From Gammaproteobacteria bacterium (GTDB lineage Bacteria; Pseudomonadota; Gammaproteobacteria; Granulosicoccales; Granulosicoccaceae), in NCBI GenBank assembly GCA_020444765.1, contig JAGRHW010000020.1, forward strand, positions 1 through 5,285: 5,285 bases of DNA. Reading direction: 5' to 3'. The translations under genes and the position numbers were made by a program. This document shows positions 1-5,285 of this stretch, piece by piece. The notes under the pieces are model-generated. The model searched no databases and had not been told where the DNA came from. It saw only the letters and a program-made list of their open reading frames with translations. Position 1 is the stretch's first letter. Every line of letters begins with the position of its first letter.

Positions 1-126
1 ATTCCCAGCAGTCCGGTGCTGGTGTTTCCGGATAATAATCAGACCGTGGATGTTTACGTCGGGCGGGAGATCGTCGAATCCGCCGGACAAGCGGTGCATC
101 GGCGATACTGGAAAACCCTGCGTTAA
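1..126 (+). CDS. C-terminal end of an upstream PilY1-family pilus tip protein (partial)
   Basis: An open frame enters from the left edge and ends at a TAA stop (124-126), giving 41 visible residues. They align without gaps to the last 41 residues of the PilY1 encoded at 490-3756, with 23 of 41 identical. Shared stretches include SSP, LVFP, TVDVYVG and a Tyr-Trp pair four residues before the stop. Because the match runs exactly to both C-termini, I infer a paralogous PilY1/PilC-family gene directly upstream in the same orientation. The DNA is clearly diverged, with only short identical runs, so this is not a recent or assembly-made duplication. No domain can be assessed, since the VWA and propeller parts lie outside the window. 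It could instead be a different protein with a PilY1-like C-terminal tail, but a tandem paralog is simpler. Confidence 0.8.
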   Translation: MPSSPVLVFPDNNQTVDVYVGREIVESAGQAVHRRYWKTLR

Positions 127-156
127 AAGCAGTGTTGCTGATCAGACAAGCTTATT

Positions 157-178
157 GGACCCTGGCTTTTTCGGGTCC
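157..178 (+). other. Small hairpin after the upstream gene
   Basis: GGACCC (157-162) and GGGTCC (173-178) form a perfect 6-bp GC-rich stem with a 10-base loop containing five T, 31 bases after the upstream stop codon. No T-tract follows it on the plus strand, so it is not a classical intrinsic terminator. It could stabilise the 3' end of the transcript or be chance. Confidence 0.3.
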
Positions 179-250
179 GCTGTCCAGCTGACTATGCGCC
201 TTGAATCACGCGGATGCCGCTCGGCACCGGCGGTTTCGAACCGGCTTTGA

Positions 251-286
251 GGCGTATGGTCAGGTCATACCGCCCTCTATTTTTTT
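251..286 (+). terminator. Probable intrinsic terminator of the upstream pilY1-family gene
   Basis: GGC (251-253) plus GTATG (254-258) pairs with CATAC (266-270) plus GCC (272-274), with one bulged C at 271 and a 7-base loop. After CTCTA comes a run of seven T (280-286). The hairpin followed by a U-rich tail fits a Rho-independent terminator, although the five-base gap before the T-run is not ideal. It lies 125 bases past the upstream stop codon and well before the next start, so it would separate the two pilY1-family transcripts. Confidence 0.55.
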
Positions 287-313
287 GAACATTCGTCACT
301 GTTTCTGAACAAT
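285..313 (+). promoter_or_regulatory. Candidate sigma-70 promoter, distal
   Basis: TTGAAC (285-290) and AACAAT (308-313) each match four of six consensus bases and are separated by exactly 17 bases. Transcription would begin near 319-321, inside the 19-base palindrome at 315-333. The -35 box overlaps the end of the T-run of the preceding terminator. The spacer holds ACATTCGTC (289-297), which matches seven of nine bases of the AlgR consensus CCGTTCGTC known from Pseudomonas, where AlgR activates the fimU-pilVWXY1Y2E operon. A match this short is easily chance. Confidence 0.3.
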
Positions 314-314
314 C

Positions 315-333
315 AGACCCGGATTCCGGGTCT
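315..333. promoter_or_regulatory. 19-base palindrome, possible operator or leader hairpin
   Basis: AGACCCGGATTCCGGGTCT is a perfect inverted repeat of nine bases per arm around one central T. As RNA it would form a GC-rich stem of about eight pairs with a tight loop. It lies at the expected transcription start of the distal candidate promoter and just upstream of the proximal one, a position suitable for a dimeric regulator. It lacks an adjacent T-tract, so I do not call it a terminator. The function is inferred; the symmetry is seen directly. Confidence 0.45.
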
Positions 334-351
334 TCAGGCGCGTGTCTTGCT

Positions 352-380
352 TTTACTTTCCATGGAAATTTCGCCATAAC
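352..380 (+). promoter_or_regulatory. Candidate sigma-70 promoter, proximal, for pilY1
   Basis: TTTACT (352-357) and CATAAC (375-380) each match four of six consensus bases at the optimal 17-base spacing. The predicted start near 387 gives a leader of about 100 bases before the pilY1 ATG, and this leader would contain the terminator-like hairpin at 404-446. The spacer includes the 12-base palindrome TTTCCATGGAAA (357-368). I saw no sigma-54 element of the TGGC-N-TTGC type with correct spacing. Confidence 0.35.
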
Positions 381-403
381 ATAGGTGTTACTGGCGTGGT
401 CAG

Positions 404-446
404 GGTGCTTTACAGTTTGCAGAAAACTGCAAAGTGCTGATTTTTT
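404..446 (+). terminator. Terminator-like hairpin in the pilY1 leader (possible attenuator)
   Basis: Bases 404-418 pair with 424-438 over 14 pairs (eleven Watson-Crick, three G-U) with one A-C mismatch and a 5-base loop. GA and then six T (441-446) follow directly, the layout of an intrinsic terminator. A shorter, mutually exclusive hairpin, TTTGCAG (416-422) with CTGCAAA (427-433), can form within it. The T-run ends only 43 bases before the pilY1 ATG and I find no promoter in that gap. Either it is a second terminator that later transcripts must cross, or it attenuates pilY1. The stem is AT-rich, so its strength is uncertain. Confidence 0.45.
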
Positions 447-457
447 CTGATCAGAAA
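444..457. promoter_or_regulatory. 14-base perfect palindrome upstream of the pilY1 start
   Basis: TTTCTGATCAGAAA is fully self-complementary and overlaps the last three T of the terminator-like hairpin before it. Its core, CTGATCAG, contains a GATC (Dam methylation) site. The same nine bases, CTGATCAGA, also occur at 138-146, 12 bases after the upstream pilY1-family stop codon. It could be a regulator site or an alternative RNA fold that draws on the T-tract. No known operator is recognised. Confidence 0.35.
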
Positions 458-489
458 CCAGTAACTCATCCTCCGGAAAAATAAGAAAT

Positions 490-3400
490 ATGAAGCTTGA
501 CGACGCTGCGGTAACCAGAAAACTGAAAAAAATACTTGGTATCGGCATGCTGTTTCTGACGACCCATCAGGTTTCGCTGGCAGATGATATCGAGGTTTAT
601 GGCTCCAATTTCGGTACGACTGATGTGCCGAACGTGCTGTTCATTATCGATAACTCCGAGAGTATGACCTATGGCACGGATGGCAACCCTGCCTCCTGGT
701 CGGATTCCAAAGCCGCGATCATGCAGGAGGTTTTCAAGGATGTACTGGCCGACAGCGCGGGAAAGATCAATGCCGGCGTTATTTTGTTCAACAGTTACAC
801 TTCCGGCGTCAAGTGGCCGATTTCCGACCTCACCTCGGAGGCGAACCTGATCGATCCGGGCATTCCGGCCGGTATTACGGTTGAAGAGGTCCTCGGGTCC
901 ATCGTCGATTATTACGGTTACTGGGGACAGACCAATTATCTGTCGGCACTGACCGAAGCGGTCGCTTATTTCCGTGGCGATAAAGTCTGGTATAACGGCT
1001 GGCAGTGGCCGACCAATGTTGTGCCTCAGACCTGGAACACCTCTTCTAATCGTTACACGGGGGGCTCAAGCACCTCACCGAACCCGTATACCTACCTGCC
1101 GCACGATGCCTATGTGCCGGGTTCGGCCGGTCCCGACCCGAAAACGACGGGTTGCTGGAACGGACAGCCTTACGACCCCAGTGCCAGTAATAATTGCGCA
1201 GGCAAGGAGCTGGTTCCCGACTCCTGTGTTTATTATCCCGAAACGACTTACACGCCGTCGCCGTATTGTCCGGAATCCTATGTCTGCACCGATCCGCCGG
1301 GCGGTTCGCAGGGTGAATGCAATGCCTGGAGCTGCCCGGTGGACTTGGTGCAGGGCCCGGACCAGGTGTCGCCGGCGCATGATATATGCCGCTACTATAT
1401 AGGCAGCTGGGTGGTGCCGGATTATCAGAGCCCGATCGGCGCCGCCTGTCAGGGCAATTACATCATTCTGCTGTCGGACGGTATTCCGACCATCAACAAC
1501 AATCCCTACAAAGCGCTGGATTATCTCGGCTATTCGAACACCTCCGAGTGTGAAGACGTCGGCAGCACGATTTTCGGTGACGCCAGTCATAACGAAGGTA
1601 ACTGCTCGGCCGAGCTGCTGGAGATGCTCAATACCGGGAATCAGATTCCGGGGCTGGATCCGAGTAATGTCACGACCTACACCATCGGTTTCGGCCTGAT
1701 CGGCAATGATGCGATCGTCGGCAAGAATTATCTGCAACATCTGGCAAACAAGGGTGGCGGGCAGTTTTTTGAATCGAGCGATTACGCGACCCTGTCCGAT
1801 TCCCTGAAGAGCATCATTAATGCAATTACCGGTGAGGTCGATGATTTCACCGGCCTGTCGATCGATGTGAAAAGTAACGCCTTCTCCAGTGATAACCGGG
1901 CGTTCATCAATCTGTTTACACCCAGTGAAAAACGGATCTGGGAGGGTAACGTTAAAGGTTATTTTCTGGCGCCTGGCGGTCTGCAGGATACCAACGGTAT
2001 CGATGCGCTGGATGCTGACGGCAAGTTCAAGGCCAACGCCCGCAGTTTCTGGTCGTCGGCGCCGGATGGCGCGATCGTCAGCGAAGGCGGCTTGTCCGAG
2101 AAACTGCGTGACGGCAACCGGACGCTATACACCTACACAGGTTCGGCGGATCCGGTCGATGTGGATCTGAACACCGGTGCGGGTACGCATTTGTTGACCT
2201 CTTCGAACCCGGCGATCACCACCGCGATGCTTGGGGTGCCGGATTCGCTTGCGCAGACCACGGTGCTTGACTGGGTACAAACCGCGCCGATGGCCGACCC
2301 CCTGCACTCGACGCCGGTAATTGCCAGATACGCGGCCGGAGAAGTGCTTTTCACCATGACGAACCAGGGTTTTCTGCATGCTATCGACGCAGCGACGCCG
2401 ACAGCCTTGCATGATTATTCCGGTGGTGAAGAGTTATTTGCCTTTATGCCGCAGGACTTGTTGCCGAACCTGTCGCAGATCAAAAGCAATCTGTCCGCCG
2501 GTGCGCATATTTACGGACTCGATGGCGGGCTGACCTTCCGGCATGATGATACTGACGGGGATCGCACCATCAATAATGGTGAAAAAGCGATCCTGTATTT
2601 TGGTATGCGCCGCGGCGGCGACAATTATTATGCGCTCGATGTGTCAGACATTACGCATCCCAAGCTGCTCTGGCAAATCAAGGGTGGCACCGGTGATTTT
2701 GCCGCCATGGGGCAAAGCTGGTCGCGGATGGTACTGACGACACTGCGAGTGGGCGGCAATGCCAAAAAAGTGCTGATTTTCGGTGGCGGTTACGATACGG
2801 CCGAGGATGCGCGCAGCGCCCGGGCGGCAGGTGCCGGCAACCGGGTTTATGTCGTCGATGCCGACTCCGGGGCCTTGCTCTGGTCGGTCGGCGCCGGTTC
2901 ATCGCATCTTGATGCACCGCTTATGCAATACAGTATTCCGTCGGATATCGCGGTTATCGATTTGAACGGAAACGGTTATGCGGATCACTTGTATTTTGGC
3001 GATATGGGTGGCCAGCTCTGGCGGGTCGGTTTTTCGGAAAACGTCGATGCTTCCGGCAATCCGACGGTTAATTTCAGCAGTTCGCCTTCGGTCAGCAGAA
3101 TAGGAGATTTCGGCAGCGCGGCCAATCGTCGTTTTCATTACGCACCCGCCATCGCCCTGATGCGCGAGGGCGGTACCGAATATCTTGCGGTAACCATCGG
3201 TTCGGGTGACCGGGCGCACCCGTTGAATACCTCGGTGGACGACTGGATTTTCATGGTGCGTGATCCGATAAACACTCCGCTGAGCGCAACGGTGACGATG
3301 GCCGATCTTTATGACGTAACCCAAAATCTGGTTGCGGAGGGTTCGGATACCGCGGGAGAGCGAGCCGCGCTGGCGCTGAAGAAAGGCTGGAAGCTGGCCC

Positions 3401-3756
3401 TGAATGGAGGCGAGAAAAGTTTATCCAGACTTGTCATATTTGATAACAAGCTGCGGTTTACCACCTTTGAACCGACCTCCTCGGTGGCGGTGACCTGTGG
3501 CAGTAACGCCAGCTCGGTCACCCGCTATTATGTGATGAATCTGACCGATGCGACTCCCTCGTCCGACAAAAATGTCGACGAATCCACCCTGACCAGGGAA
3601 GACCGCTCGACCGAAATCGATTCGCTGGGCATCGCAAGCTCGCCGACCCTGGTGTTCCCGGTGGATGGCAACACGGTAGATGTCTATGTTGGCAAGGAAA
3701 ATGTCGGTTCGATTTCGCAGAAGGTCAAACGTATTTACTGGCGGCAATTTCATTGA
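490..3756 (+). CDS. pilY1: PilY1/PilC-family type IV pilus tip adhesin and assembly protein
   Basis: PilY1 is an exported T4P protein that works with the minor pilins at the pilus tip, controls extension and retraction, and mediates adhesion and surface sensing. The 1088 residues fit the family (about 1000-1200). Residues 1-31 look like a signal peptide: basic Lys-rich start, hydrophobic core, cleavage after Ser-Leu-Ala. A VWA domain (about 48-447) has an intact MIDAS: DNSES (54-58), Thr148 in GQTN, and Asp330 in LLSDG. Between Thr148 and Asp330 lies an unusually long, Pro/Tyr/Gly-rich insertion with many cysteines. A linker leads to a PilC-type propeller (about 590-985) with PQQ-like strands such as RVYVVDADSGALLW. 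The loop DLNGNGYAD (824-832) matches the DxNxNxxxD calcium site that controls PilY1 in Pseudomonas; DDTDGD (686-691) may be a second site. ATG 490 is preferred because the next Met (547) would lose the basic n-region; its Shine-Dalgarno is weak (CGGA at 474-477). pilE follows 50 bases later. No pilY2-like gene lies between. Confidence 0.95.
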   Translation: MKLDDAAVTRKLKKILGIGMLFLTTHQVSLADDIEVYGSNFGTTDVPNVLFIIDNSESMTYGTDGNPASWSDSKAAIMQEVFKDVLADSAGKINAGVILFNSYTSGVKWPISDLTSEANLIDPGIPAGITVEEVLGSIVDYYGYWGQTNYLSALTEAVAYFRGDKVWYNGWQWPTNVVPQTWNTSSNRYTGGSSTSPNPYTYLPHDAYVPGSAGPDPKTTGCWNGQPYDPSASNNCAGKELVPDSCVYYPETTYTPSPYCPESYVCTDPPGGSQGECNAWSCPVDLVQGPDQVSPAHDICRYYIGSWVVPDYQSPIGAACQGNYIILLSDGIPTINNNPYKALDYLGYSNTSECEDVGSTIFGDASHNEGNCSAELLEMLNTGNQIPGLDPSNVTTYTIGFGLIGNDAIVGKNYLQHLANKGGGQFFESSDYATLSDSLKSIINAITGEVDDFTGLSIDVKSNAFSSDNRAFINLFTPSEKRIWEGNVKGYFLAPGGLQDTNGIDALDADGKFKANARSFWSSAPDGAIVSEGGLSEKLRDGNRTLYTYTGSADPVDVDLNTGAGTHLLTSSNPAITTAMLGVPDSLAQTTVLDWVQTAPMADPLHSTPVIARYAAGEVLFTMTNQGFLHAIDAATPTALHDYSGGEELFAFMPQDLLPNLSQIKSNLSAGAHIYGLDGGLTFRHDDTDGDRTINNGEKAILYFGMRRGGDNYYALDVSDITHPKLLWQIKGGTGDFAAMGQSWSRMVLTTLRVGGNAKKVLIFGGGYDTAEDARSARAAGAGNRVYVVDADSGALLWSVGAGSSHLDAPLMQYSIPSDIAVIDLNGNGYADHLYFGDMGGQLWRVGFSENVDASGNPTVNFSSSPSVSRIGDFGSAANRRFHYAPAIALMREGGTEYLAVTIGSGDRAHPLNTSVDDWIFMVRDPINTPLSATVTMADLYDVTQNLVAEGSDTAGERAALALKKGWKLALNGGEKSLSRLVIFDNKLRFTTFEPTSSVAVTCGSNASSVTRYYVMNLTDATPSSDKNVDESTLTREDRSTEIDSLGIASSPTLVFPVDGNTVDVYVGKENVGSISQKVKRIYWRQFH

Positions 3757-3793
3757 TCTCTACTATGCTAGGGATTGAACAGATCGGTTATAT

Positions 3794-3799
3794 GAGGTG
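3794..3799 (+). promoter_or_regulatory. Ribosome binding site of pilE
   Basis: GAGGTG ends seven bases before the ATG at 3807, good spacing for a Shine-Dalgarno sequence. A second purine run, AGGAA (3802-3806), abuts the start codon and is too close to act alone. I found no convincing promoter between the pilY1 stop and this site, so pilE is probably translated from the pilY1 transcript. Confidence 0.7.
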
Positions 3800-3806
3800 T
3801 TAGGAA

Positions 3807-4223
3807 ATGGTTAAACAATCTGGTTTTACACTGATCGAGCTTGTCGTGTCAGTGGCGATTGTCGGGATACTCGCCGCGTTGGCGATACCCAGCTACAGCC
3901 AGTACGTGGAGAAATCCCGGCGTGTCGAAGCGCAAAGTGTTTTGCTGGAAATGGCGGGCAGGCAGGTGCGCTATCATTCTGAAAACAACACCTACGCGAA
4001 TGCGGTGGGTGTGCTCGGCTATGGTTCGGCAACGGCCACCACCTACGAATCCGAAAGCGGCACCTACGATATCGAAGTGTCGGCTTCCAGCGTTAACAGT
4101 TTTACGCTGACGGCGACGCCGAAAAACGGGCAGGCAGCGGATGACTGCGGCTCGCTGAGCTATAACTCGGCCGGGCAGAAGACGATTGGCGGCAGTACCG
4201 TAACCGTCCAGGAATGCTGGTAA
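3807..4223 (+). CDS. pilE: Type IV minor pilin, PilE family
   Basis: This is a 138-residue type IV pilin precursor. The short leader MVKQSG ends in Gly6 and is followed by FTLIELVV, the class III signal cut and N-methylated by prepilin peptidase PilD. Glu11 is the conserved Glu5 of mature pilin. The hydrophobic helix (7-27) anchors the subunit in the inner membrane and packs in the fibre core; Pro28 corresponds to the conserved Pro22. The helix continues into the head ([14 protein letters not shown]), followed by a beta-rich region containing TYDIEV. Cys114 and Cys137 bracket a C-terminal D-region and probably form a disulfide; the Cys-Trp end is common in PilE-type minor pilins. The place directly after pilY1 matches the fimU-pilVWXY1-pilE cluster, where PilE helps form the priming tip complex with PilY1. 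A major pilin or a DNA-binding ComP-type pilin is possible, but context favours minor PilE. Confidence 0.9.
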   Translation: MVKQSGFTLIELVVSVAIVGILAALAIPSYSQYVEKSRRVEAQSVLLEMAGRQVRYHSENNTYANAVGVLGYGSATATTYESESGTYDIEVSASSVNSFTLTATPKNGQAADDCGSLSYNSAGQKTIGGSTVTVQECW

Positions 4224-4237
4224 AAATACCGGCATTC
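4212..4237. terminator. Hairpin at the end of pilE, between convergent genes (possible bidirectional terminator)
   Basis: Bases 4212-4222 pair with 4227-4237 over 11 consecutive pairs (one T-G wobble at 4218/4231) around an AAAA loop. The left arm overlaps the last pilE codons and its TAA stop (4221-4223). The right arm ends two bases before the last base of the opposing ybiT stop codon (4240-4242). Neither strand has a clear T-run after the stem, so it is not a classical intrinsic terminator. Its placement and near-perfect stem still suggest a shared 3'-end structure. Confidence 0.45.
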
Positions 4238-4239
4238 AT

Positions 4240-5285
4240 TCAGACAGATACGCCCTGACTCTCCAGATATTCTTCGTAGTTGCCCCTGAAATCGTTGAAA
4301 TCTCCCGGACCCTTGAGTTCGATCACCCGGTTGGCCAGTGAGCTGACGAATTCGCGGTCGTGGCTGACAAAGATCAGGGTTCCCTGGTAAAGATCCAGCG
4401 CCATATTCAGCGACTCGATGGACTCCATGTCCAGATGATTGGTCGGTTCGTCCATGATCAGCACATTGGTTTTTTGCAGCATCAACTTGCCGAACAGCAA
4501 GCGGCCCTGTTCACCACCGGAAACGACATTGACGGGCTTGACGATTTCATCCTTGCTGAATAGCAGGCGACCCAATATCCCGCGGATAACCTGTTCGTCG
4601 TCGCCCTCCTGAGCCCATTGCGTCATCCAGTCGAAGATGTTCATCGACGTGTCGAACTGATCGGCGTGATCCTGCGCATAATAACCAAGGCTGACGTTTT
4701 CCGACCATTTGACTGAACCTGATTTGATCACGGATTCATCAGCGCCGGTCAAGGCCTTGAGCAAGGTGGATTTGCCGATGCCGTTGGCGCCGATAATGGC
4801 GACTTTTTCACCGGCCTCAATCATAAAATCCATCTTATCCAGCAGCGCCTCGCTGTCATAGGCACAACCCAGCTGTTCGACTTCCAGCGCATTGCGGTAG
4901 AGTTTTTTCTCGTATTCAAAGCGGATATAGGGGTTCTGGCGGCTCGATGGCTTGATGTCGTCGAGCTGAAGCTTGTCGATCTGCTTTTGCCGCGAGGTGG
5001 CCTGGCGCGCCTTGGACTTGTTTGCGCTGAAGCGGCGCACGAAATCCTGCAGCTCCTTGATCTGGGCTTTTTTCTTGGCGTTGTTGGCGTACAGGCGTTC
5101 GCGGGCCTGCGTTGAGGCGAGCATGAAATCATCGTAATTACCGGGATAAATGCGCAGTTCGCGATAATCCAGGTCCGCCATGTGCGTGCAAACGCTGTTC
5201 AGAAAATGCCGGTCGTGGGAGATGATGATCATCGTGCAGTTGCGTTCGTTCAGCACGCCTTCCAGCCAGCGGATGGTATTGATGT
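4240..5285 (-). CDS. ybiT: ABC-F family ATPase YbiT, ribosome-associated translation factor (5' end beyond window)
   Basis: ABC-F proteins are soluble tandem ATPases without membrane domains that enter the ribosomal E site and relieve stalled translation. The frame reads back from TGA (4240-4242) to the right edge, giving 347 residues that begin INTIRWLEG, just after where the Walker B/D-loop of the first ABC domain should end. Visible parts: the first H-loop (SHDRHF), the helical, basic interdomain linker (RERL through [12 protein letters not shown], about residues 59-125), and a complete second ABC domain with Walker [10 protein letters not shown] (165-173), signature VSGGEQ (254-259), Walker B VLIMDEP (274-280), D-loop NHLD and H-loop FVSHDREF. 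It stops soon after, with no long C-terminal extension, unlike Uup. Linker and signature wording match YbiT rather than EttA, Uup or YheS. E. coli YbiT is about 530 residues, so roughly 180 are missing. A GTG at 5256 reads as internal Val, not a start. It is convergent with pilE and functionally unrelated. Confidence 0.93.
   Translation of the reverse strand, partial: INTIRWLEGVLNERNCTMIIISHDRHFLNSVCTHMADLDYRELRIYPGNYDDFMLASTQARERLYANNAKKKAQIKELQDFVRRFSANKSKARQATSRQKQIDKLQLDDIKPSSRQNPYIRFEYEKKLYRNALEVEQLGCAYDSEALLDKMDFMIEAGEKVAIIGANGIGKSTLLKALTGADESVIKSGSVKWSENVSLGYYAQDHADQFDTSMNIFDWMTQWAQEGDDEQVIRGILGRLLFSKDEIVKPVNVVSGGEQGRLLFGKLMLQKTNVLIMDEPTNHLDMESIESLNMALDLYQGTLIFVSHDREFVSSLANRVIELKGPGDFNDFRGNYEEYLESQGVSV

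Larger units (their letters stand above)
127..489. other. 363-bp non-coding, structured region between two pilY1-family genes
   Basis: No convincing gene is seen here. Plus-strand ATG frames are at most about 18 codons once they leave the upstream gene, and none has a good ribosome binding site. A minus-strand frame (192-548) runs into the pilY1 coding start and is judged chance. The region contains two terminator-like hairpins (251-286, 404-446), palindromes at 315-333, 357-368 and 444-457, and two plausible sigma-70 promoters. This is what one would expect of a real transcription boundary: the upstream gene probably ends here and the second pilY1 starts from its own promoter. Confidence 0.7.

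Noticed and set aside
231..243. CGGTTTCGAACCG, resembling a tRNA T-arm on either strand
   Set aside because: The T-stem does not extend to five proper pairs, and no acceptor stem, anticodon arm or D-arm fits around it.
50..250. 66-codon plus-strand frame overlapping the upstream gene end
   Set aside because: It begins inside the upstream coding end in another frame, has no ribosome binding site and shows no recognisable features.
392..409. TGGC...GTGCTT as a sigma-54 promoter, the type used by many pilin genes
   Set aside because: The GG and GC elements are two bases too far apart for the strict -24/-12 spacing.
192..548. 118-codon minus-strand open frame across the intergenic region
   Set aside because: It starts inside the pilY1 signal-peptide coding region, has no recognisable domain, and crosses terminator-like and palindromic elements. 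Chance is more likely.
1059..1064. Run of six G in pilY1, recalling the phase-variable poly-G tract of Neisseria pilC
   Set aside because: Six G is short for efficient slippage and it lies in mid-gene, not in the signal-peptide region as in Neisseria. Reads at different lengths would be needed to revive the idea.
1075..1740. 221-codon minus-strand open frame inside pilY1
   Set aside because: It is antisense to a well-supported domain (VWA with intact MIDAS). Its Arg/Ile/Val-rich content is typical of the reverse of a GC-rich gene.
5254..5256. GTG on the minus strand as a start codon for the ABC-F gene
   Set aside because: The frame stays open to the edge and the residues before it (INTIRWLEG) match the YbiT family, so this is an internal Val codon of a gene cut by the window edge.

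Overview
The window is chromosomal DNA, probably from a gammaproteobacterium. It carries the 3' end of a minor-pilin / PilY1 / PilE type of type IV pilus (T4P) locus, followed by a convergent housekeeping gene. The organism call rests on the pilY1-pilE gene order, the PilE-like pilin ending in Cys-Trp, and an ABC-F protein that reads very much like E. coli YbiT. No genus can be named. There are no transposases, integrases, CRISPR arrays, rRNA or tRNA genes.

Layout. Positions 1-126 hold the last 41 codons of a gene whose C-terminus matches the C-terminus of the large gene that follows, so two pilY1-family genes very likely lie in tandem. Positions 127-489 are non-coding and structured: an intrinsic-terminator-like hairpin (251-286), two candidate sigma-70 promoters (285-313 and 352-380), a 19-base palindrome (315-333), a second terminator-like hairpin close to the next start codon (404-446), and a 14-base palindrome overlapping its T-tract (444-457). 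Positions 490-3756 encode a complete 1088-residue PilY1 with a signal peptide, a VWA domain with an intact MIDAS and a cysteine-rich insertion, and a C-terminal PilC-type beta-propeller with a calcium-binding loop. Fifty bases later, 3807-4223 encodes a 138-residue type IV minor pilin, PilE. On the opposite strand, 4240 to the right edge holds the C-terminal two-thirds of ybiT. The two convergent genes are 16 bases apart, and an 11-bp hairpin covers the end of pilE and the gap.

How the genes work together. In characterised systems the minor pilins and PilY1 form a complex that primes pilus assembly and sits at the pilus tip, where PilY1 acts as adhesin and surface sensor. The pilY1 and pilE genes here fit that module, and the upstream fragment suggests the locus encodes two alternative or cooperating tip proteins. 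YbiT is a ribosome-associated ABC-F ATPase with no expected link to pili; it only marks the end of the pilus cluster.

No wholly new system is visible. The points most worth a second look are the tandem PilY1 arrangement, the eight-cysteine insertion in the VWA domain, and the structured leader that could allow separate control of the second copy.
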